This document shows, piece by piece, positions 61,306 through 64,000 of a stretch of 64,000 bases of DNA; position 1 is the stretch's first letter; every line of letters begins with the position of its first letter. A program made the position numbers and the translations under genes. Origin of the DNA: Roseiflexus sp. (GTDB taxonomy: Bacteria; Chloroflexota; Chloroflexia; Chloroflexales; Roseiflexaceae); contig JANXAL010000045.1 of NCBI GenBank assembly GCA_025062325.1, positions 1 through 64,000 of the forward strand, written 5' to 3'. The notes beneath the pieces were generated by a model. It searched no databases and had not been told where the DNA came from. It was given only the letters and a program-made list of their open reading frames with translations.

Positions 61306-61314
61306 TGCTATACT
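61306..61314 (+). promoter_or_regulatory. Extended -10 promoter for hydrogenase operon
   Basis: TGCTATACT fits TGnTATAnT, 101 bases before the small-subunit ATG. Confidence 0.5.
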
Positions 61315-61414
61315 CTGCCCACAACGTACTTCCCTCCGTACCCACATCTGAGTCAGCCTTGCTGACCTAATGATCGTTTAGCGCAACCGGTTCTCCGAGC
61401 CGAGGAGGTCGCGT

Positions 61415-62671
61415 ATGCCTGCTCGTCCTTTGTCGCTGGAGGAACGTCTGGCGGCGCGCGGCGTTTCGCGCCGTCAGTTCCTCAAGTTCTGCGCTGCCAT
61501 GACCGCAACGCTCGCCCTGCCCTCCACCTTCACCCCGCGCATCGCTAAAGCGTTGAACACCGCAGAACGTATTCCGGTCGTCTGGTTGGAATTTCAAGAT
61601 TGCGCCGGCAATACTGAATCCTTCCTACGCGCTGAATCGCCCGGTGTCGCTGACATCGTACTGGAGCAGATCAGCCTAGAGTACCACGAGACCATCATGG
61701 CGCCAGCCGGTCACCGCGCCGAACAGTCGCTCGATGCCGTGGTGGAACATTATCCCGGTCAGTACATCGCTATCGTCGAGGGATCGATCCCGGTTGCCAA
61801 CGGCGGGGTGTACTGCACCATCGGCGGTCGGACAGCGTTGAGCATCGCAGAACGGGTATGTTCCAACGCATTGGCAACGATCGCGGTTGGCGCGTGCGCG
61901 TGGGATGGCGGCTGGCCCGCTGCTAGTCCGAATCCGACCGGCGCCGTTGGAGTGCGTCAGGCAGTGCCTGGTCTCAAAAACTTGATCAACCTGCCGGGCT
62001 GCCCGATGAACGTGATGAATCTGACGGCCGTCATCGTTCACTATCTGACGTTCAAGCAACTGCCAGCAACCGACGAGCAGGGACGCCCCTTCTTCGCCTA
62101 CGGGCAGCTCATCCATAACAACTGCGAGCGCCGGGGTCACTTCGACTCCGGTCGCTTTGTTGAACGCTGGGGTGATGAGGGCCATCGCCTGGGATGGTGT
62201 CTGTACAAGATGGGATGCAAAGGACCGCAAACCCTCTCGAACTGTCCGGCTGTCGGATGGAACGGCACCTCCTACTGGCCCATCGGCGCCGGGCATGGGT
62301 GCGTTGGCTGCATGTCGCCGCGTTTCTGGGACACGATGACGCCCTTCTACGAGCGCTTGCCGAACGTCGAGGGCTTCGGCGTCGAGGTGACCGCCGACAC
62401 GCTGGGGGCGATCGCGGTTGGCGCGGTGGCGGCGGCTGGCGTTATCCACGGCGTCGCCAGCGCAGTTCGGGCGCGTATGCAGCCGATCGCAGCGCACGAT
62501 GGCGGCGAGACGCTGGTGGAAGCCGCAGAGCGCGCCGTGCAGGTTGTGGAGCAGATTGCAGGACCGGTCAAACCAGCGGAGGCGCCGAAGGAAGCCACGG
62601 GGAAAGCCATCGCCCTGGGCGAAAGCGAAGAGAGCATTCGTTCCGGGCAGGACGGACCGTCCGCGTCCTAA
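61415..62671 (+). CDS. hupS: [NiFe] hydrogenase small subunit, group 1, with a Cys-to-Asn change
   Basis: 418 residues. A Tat signal is at the start (SRRQFLKFCAAMTATLAL), so the enzyme should be exported. Ligand motifs for the Fe-S relay follow: proximal cluster DCAGNTESF (Cys63), VYCTIGGRT and LPGCPMNVMN; other clusters HNNCERRGHF, GWCLYKMGCKGPQTLSNCPA and GHGCVGCMSP. In almost all group 1 enzymes the first motif is CxGC or CxCC; here the fourth position is Asn66. A hydrophobic helix (DTLGAIAVGAVAAAGVIHGV, ~327) anchors the C-terminus, followed by an unusual Ala/Glu tail. GAGGAGG precedes the ATG. Confidence 0.9.
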   Translation: MPARPLSLEERLAARGVSRRQFLKFCAAMTATLALPSTFTPRIAKALNTAERIPVVWLEFQDCAGNTESFLRAESPGVADIVLEQISLEYHETIMAPAGHRAEQSLDAVVEHYPGQYIAIVEGSIPVANGGVYCTIGGRTALSIAERVCSNALATIAVGACAWDGGWPAASPNPTGAVGVRQAVPGLKNLINLPGCPMNVMNLTAVIVHYLTFKQLPATDEQGRPFFAYGQLIHNNCERRGHFDSGRFVERWGDEGHRLGWCLYKMGCKGPQTLSNCPAVGWNGTSYWPIGAGHGCVGCMSPRFWDTMTPFYERLPNVEGFGVEVTADTLGAIAVGAVAAAGVIHGVASAVRARMQPIAAHDGGETLVEAAERAVQVVEQIAGPVKPAEAPKEATGKAIALGESEESIRSGQDGPSAS

Positions 62672-62701
62672 TGGGTTGAGCAGATCAGGGGAGGAAGCGC
62701 C

Positions 62702-64000
62702 ATGGCAAAGATTGCGATTGATCCGATTACGCGCATCGAAGGGCACCTGCGCATCGAGGCGCAGATTGAGCGCGGGCGTGTCGTTGATGCCTGGAGCAGT
62801 TCGACGATGTTCCGCGGCATGGAGATCGTCCTGCGCGGACGCGATCCGCGCGACGCCTGGGTGTTTGCCCAGCGCATCTGCGGCGTCTGCACGACCGTTC
62901 ATGCCCTTGCGTCGGTGCGCGCTGTCGAAAATGCGCTTGATATTCAGATTCCCGATAATGCCCGGCTCATTCGCAACATCATCGCCGGGGCGCAATACGT
63001 GCAGGACCACGTCATCCATTTCTACCACCTGCACGCGCTGGACTGGGTGGACATCGTGAGCGCGCTCAAAGCCGATCCGGTCAAAACGTCGGAACTGGCG
63101 CAGAGCATCTCCGACTGGCCCAAATCGTCGCCAGCCTACTTCAAAGGCGTCCAGGAGCGATTGCAAAAGTTCGTGGACAGCGGGCAACTGGGGATCTTTG
63201 GCAACGCCTACTGGGGGCATCCGGCGTATGCCCTGCCGCCTGAAGCCAACCTGATGGCGGTCGCGCACTACCTAGAGGCGTTGGAGTGGCAGAAAGACGT
63301 TATCAGGATCCATGCCATTCTAGGCGGCAAGAATCCCCATCCGCAGACGTACCTCGTCGGCGGAATGGCAACGCCGCTTGATCCAAATGCACAGCAGGCC
63401 GTCAATACGATCCGTATCGCACAGTTGAAGACGCTGGCGGAACAGGCGCGAGTATTTGTGAATAAAGTCTACCTCCCTGACGTGATTGCTATCGCCTCTT
63501 TCTACAAAGACTGGGCAAAGCTCGGCGCTGGCGTGGGCAACTATCTGTCGTATGGCGACTTCCCCGCCGCAAAGGATGGAAATGTCGCCAGTTACTGGTT
63601 GCCGCGCGGCGTTATTGTGAACAAGAACATCGACCAGAAGCCGCTGCCGATGAACCACGAGCGCGTGACCGAATATGTCGCTCACTCTTGGTTCCGCTAC
63701 AGCGTGGGCGATCAGCAGGCGCTCCACCCCTGGAGAGGCGAGACGATCCCGAACTACACTGGTCCGCAACCACCCTACGACTGGCTCAACACCGACGGCA
63801 AATACTCCTGGCTCAAAACGCCGCGCTACGACGACATGCCGATGGAGGTCGGCCCGCTGGCGCGCATGCTCATCGGATACGCTGCCGGTCAGCAGCGCAT
63901 TCGGGAATTGGTCGACACGACGCTCAAGCAGTTGGGAGTAGGACCGGCGGCGCTCTTCTCGACGCTGGGACGCACCGCCGCACGCGCGATCGAAACAGCG
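62702..64000 (+). CDS. hupL: [NiFe] hydrogenase large subunit, partial at window end
   Basis: 433 codons are visible; the gene runs off the window. It begins KIAIDPITRIEGHLRIEAQI, and the L1 motif RICGVCTTVHALASVRAVEN holds two of the four Cys that bind the Ni-Fe centre. The second pair, expected near residue 550, is not in view. The large subunit oxidises or produces hydrogen. Cotranscribed with the small subunit, 31 bases apart, with AGGGGAGGA before the ATG. Confidence 0.92.
   Translation, partial: MAKIAIDPITRIEGHLRIEAQIERGRVVDAWSSSTMFRGMEIVLRGRDPRDAWVFAQRICGVCTTVHALASVRAVENALDIQIPDNARLIRNIIAGAQYVQDHVIHFYHLHALDWVDIVSALKADPVKTSELAQSISDWPKSSPAYFKGVQERLQKFVDSGQLGIFGNAYWGHPAYALPPEANLMAVAHYLEALEWQKDVIRIHAILGGKNPHPQTYLVGGMATPLDPNAQQAVNTIRIAQLKTLAEQARVFVNKVYLPDVIAIASFYKDWAKLGAGVGNYLSYGDFPAAKDGNVASYWLPRGVIVNKNIDQKPLPMNHERVTEYVAHSWFRYSVGDQQALHPWRGETIPNYTGPQPPYDWLNTDGKYSWLKTPRYDDMPMEVGPLARMLIGYAAGQQRIRELVDTTLKQLGVGPAALFSTLGRTAARAIETA

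Noticed and set aside
61676-63268. 530-codon open frame antisense to the hydrogenase genes
   Set aside because: It overlaps both conserved hydrogenase subunits, and its sequence is rich in Arg and His as expected of antisense translation.

Overview
The window looks like chromosome from a filamentous anoxygenic phototroph of the Chloroflexota, most like Roseiflexus. This is inferred from content and not from a database match. The clues are a PucC-type bacteriochlorophyll-delivery transporter next to a PuhE-type reaction-centre assembly protein, a blue-copper lipoprotein, a Tat-exported group 1 [NiFe] hydrogenase, GC-rich codon use with CGN arginine codons, and noncoding repeat modules scattered between genes. 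No rRNA, CRISPR array, transposase or integrase is visible. One tRNA (Arg, anticodon CCG) is present.

Layout. Bases 1-218 carry a fragment of a periplasmic-binding-protein-like gene with archaeal-looking codon use, joined through a C/G homopolymer tract to the repeats; this may be an assembly junction. 0.9-4.2 kb: YggT, a membrane-fused spermidine-synthase-like protein and an AEC transporter. 4.7-8.9 kb (minus): accB, xseA, xseB and a duplicated membrane protein. 9.2-10.9 kb: gmhA, a ROK kinase and tRNA-Arg. 11.6-14.4 kb: a hicAB pair with a stop codon in the toxin, then mnmG. 14.5-19 kb: a lipoprotein, a two-cNMP-domain/ferredoxin fusion, pucC and puhE. 19-25.4 kb: a diaminopentanoate-dehydrogenase-like enzyme, a degenerate-receiver/RodZ-like membrane protein, mnmE, a DUF58 protein and a sigma factor. 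25.4-28.1 kb: an AT-richer accessory patch with a membrane protein, one intact and one broken hicAB pair, and a PLD-like fragment. 28.2-29.5 kb: cupredoxin and a small hypothetical. 29.7 kb: a glycine riboswitch with no gene to control. 29.9-35.4 kb (minus): an acyl-CoA oxidation cluster (enoyl-CoA hydratase, UMF1-type MFS, acyl-CoA dehydrogenase, etfB, etfA). 36.6 kb: a type II 3-hydroxyacyl-CoA dehydrogenase-like SDR, which would supply the next beta-oxidation step. 37.5-38.4 kb: decayed vapBC. 38.7-42.3 kb: a PAS histidine kinase, its response regulator and an SH3-like membrane protein. 42.5-49.5 kb (minus): a site-2 protease, two unknown genes, galM and a tricorn protease.

49.9-61.3 kb holds the most unusual block: two decayed copies and one intact copy of a lipoprotein with two tandem solute-binding domains, followed by a HlyD-type adaptor lipoprotein, a 950-residue FtsX-type permease, two tandem-repeat arrays, and an ATPase that fuses two ABC domains around an AbrB-like segment. 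The set could form a MacB-like tripartite exporter or signalling system. The window ends inside the [NiFe] hydrogenase operon; its small subunit has Asn where a ligand Cys of the proximal cluster is expected.

Extended -10 promoters (TGnTAnAAT) recur in front of many genes. Toxin decay recurs too: two of three hicA genes and both vapBC genes are broken while all three hicB genes are intact.
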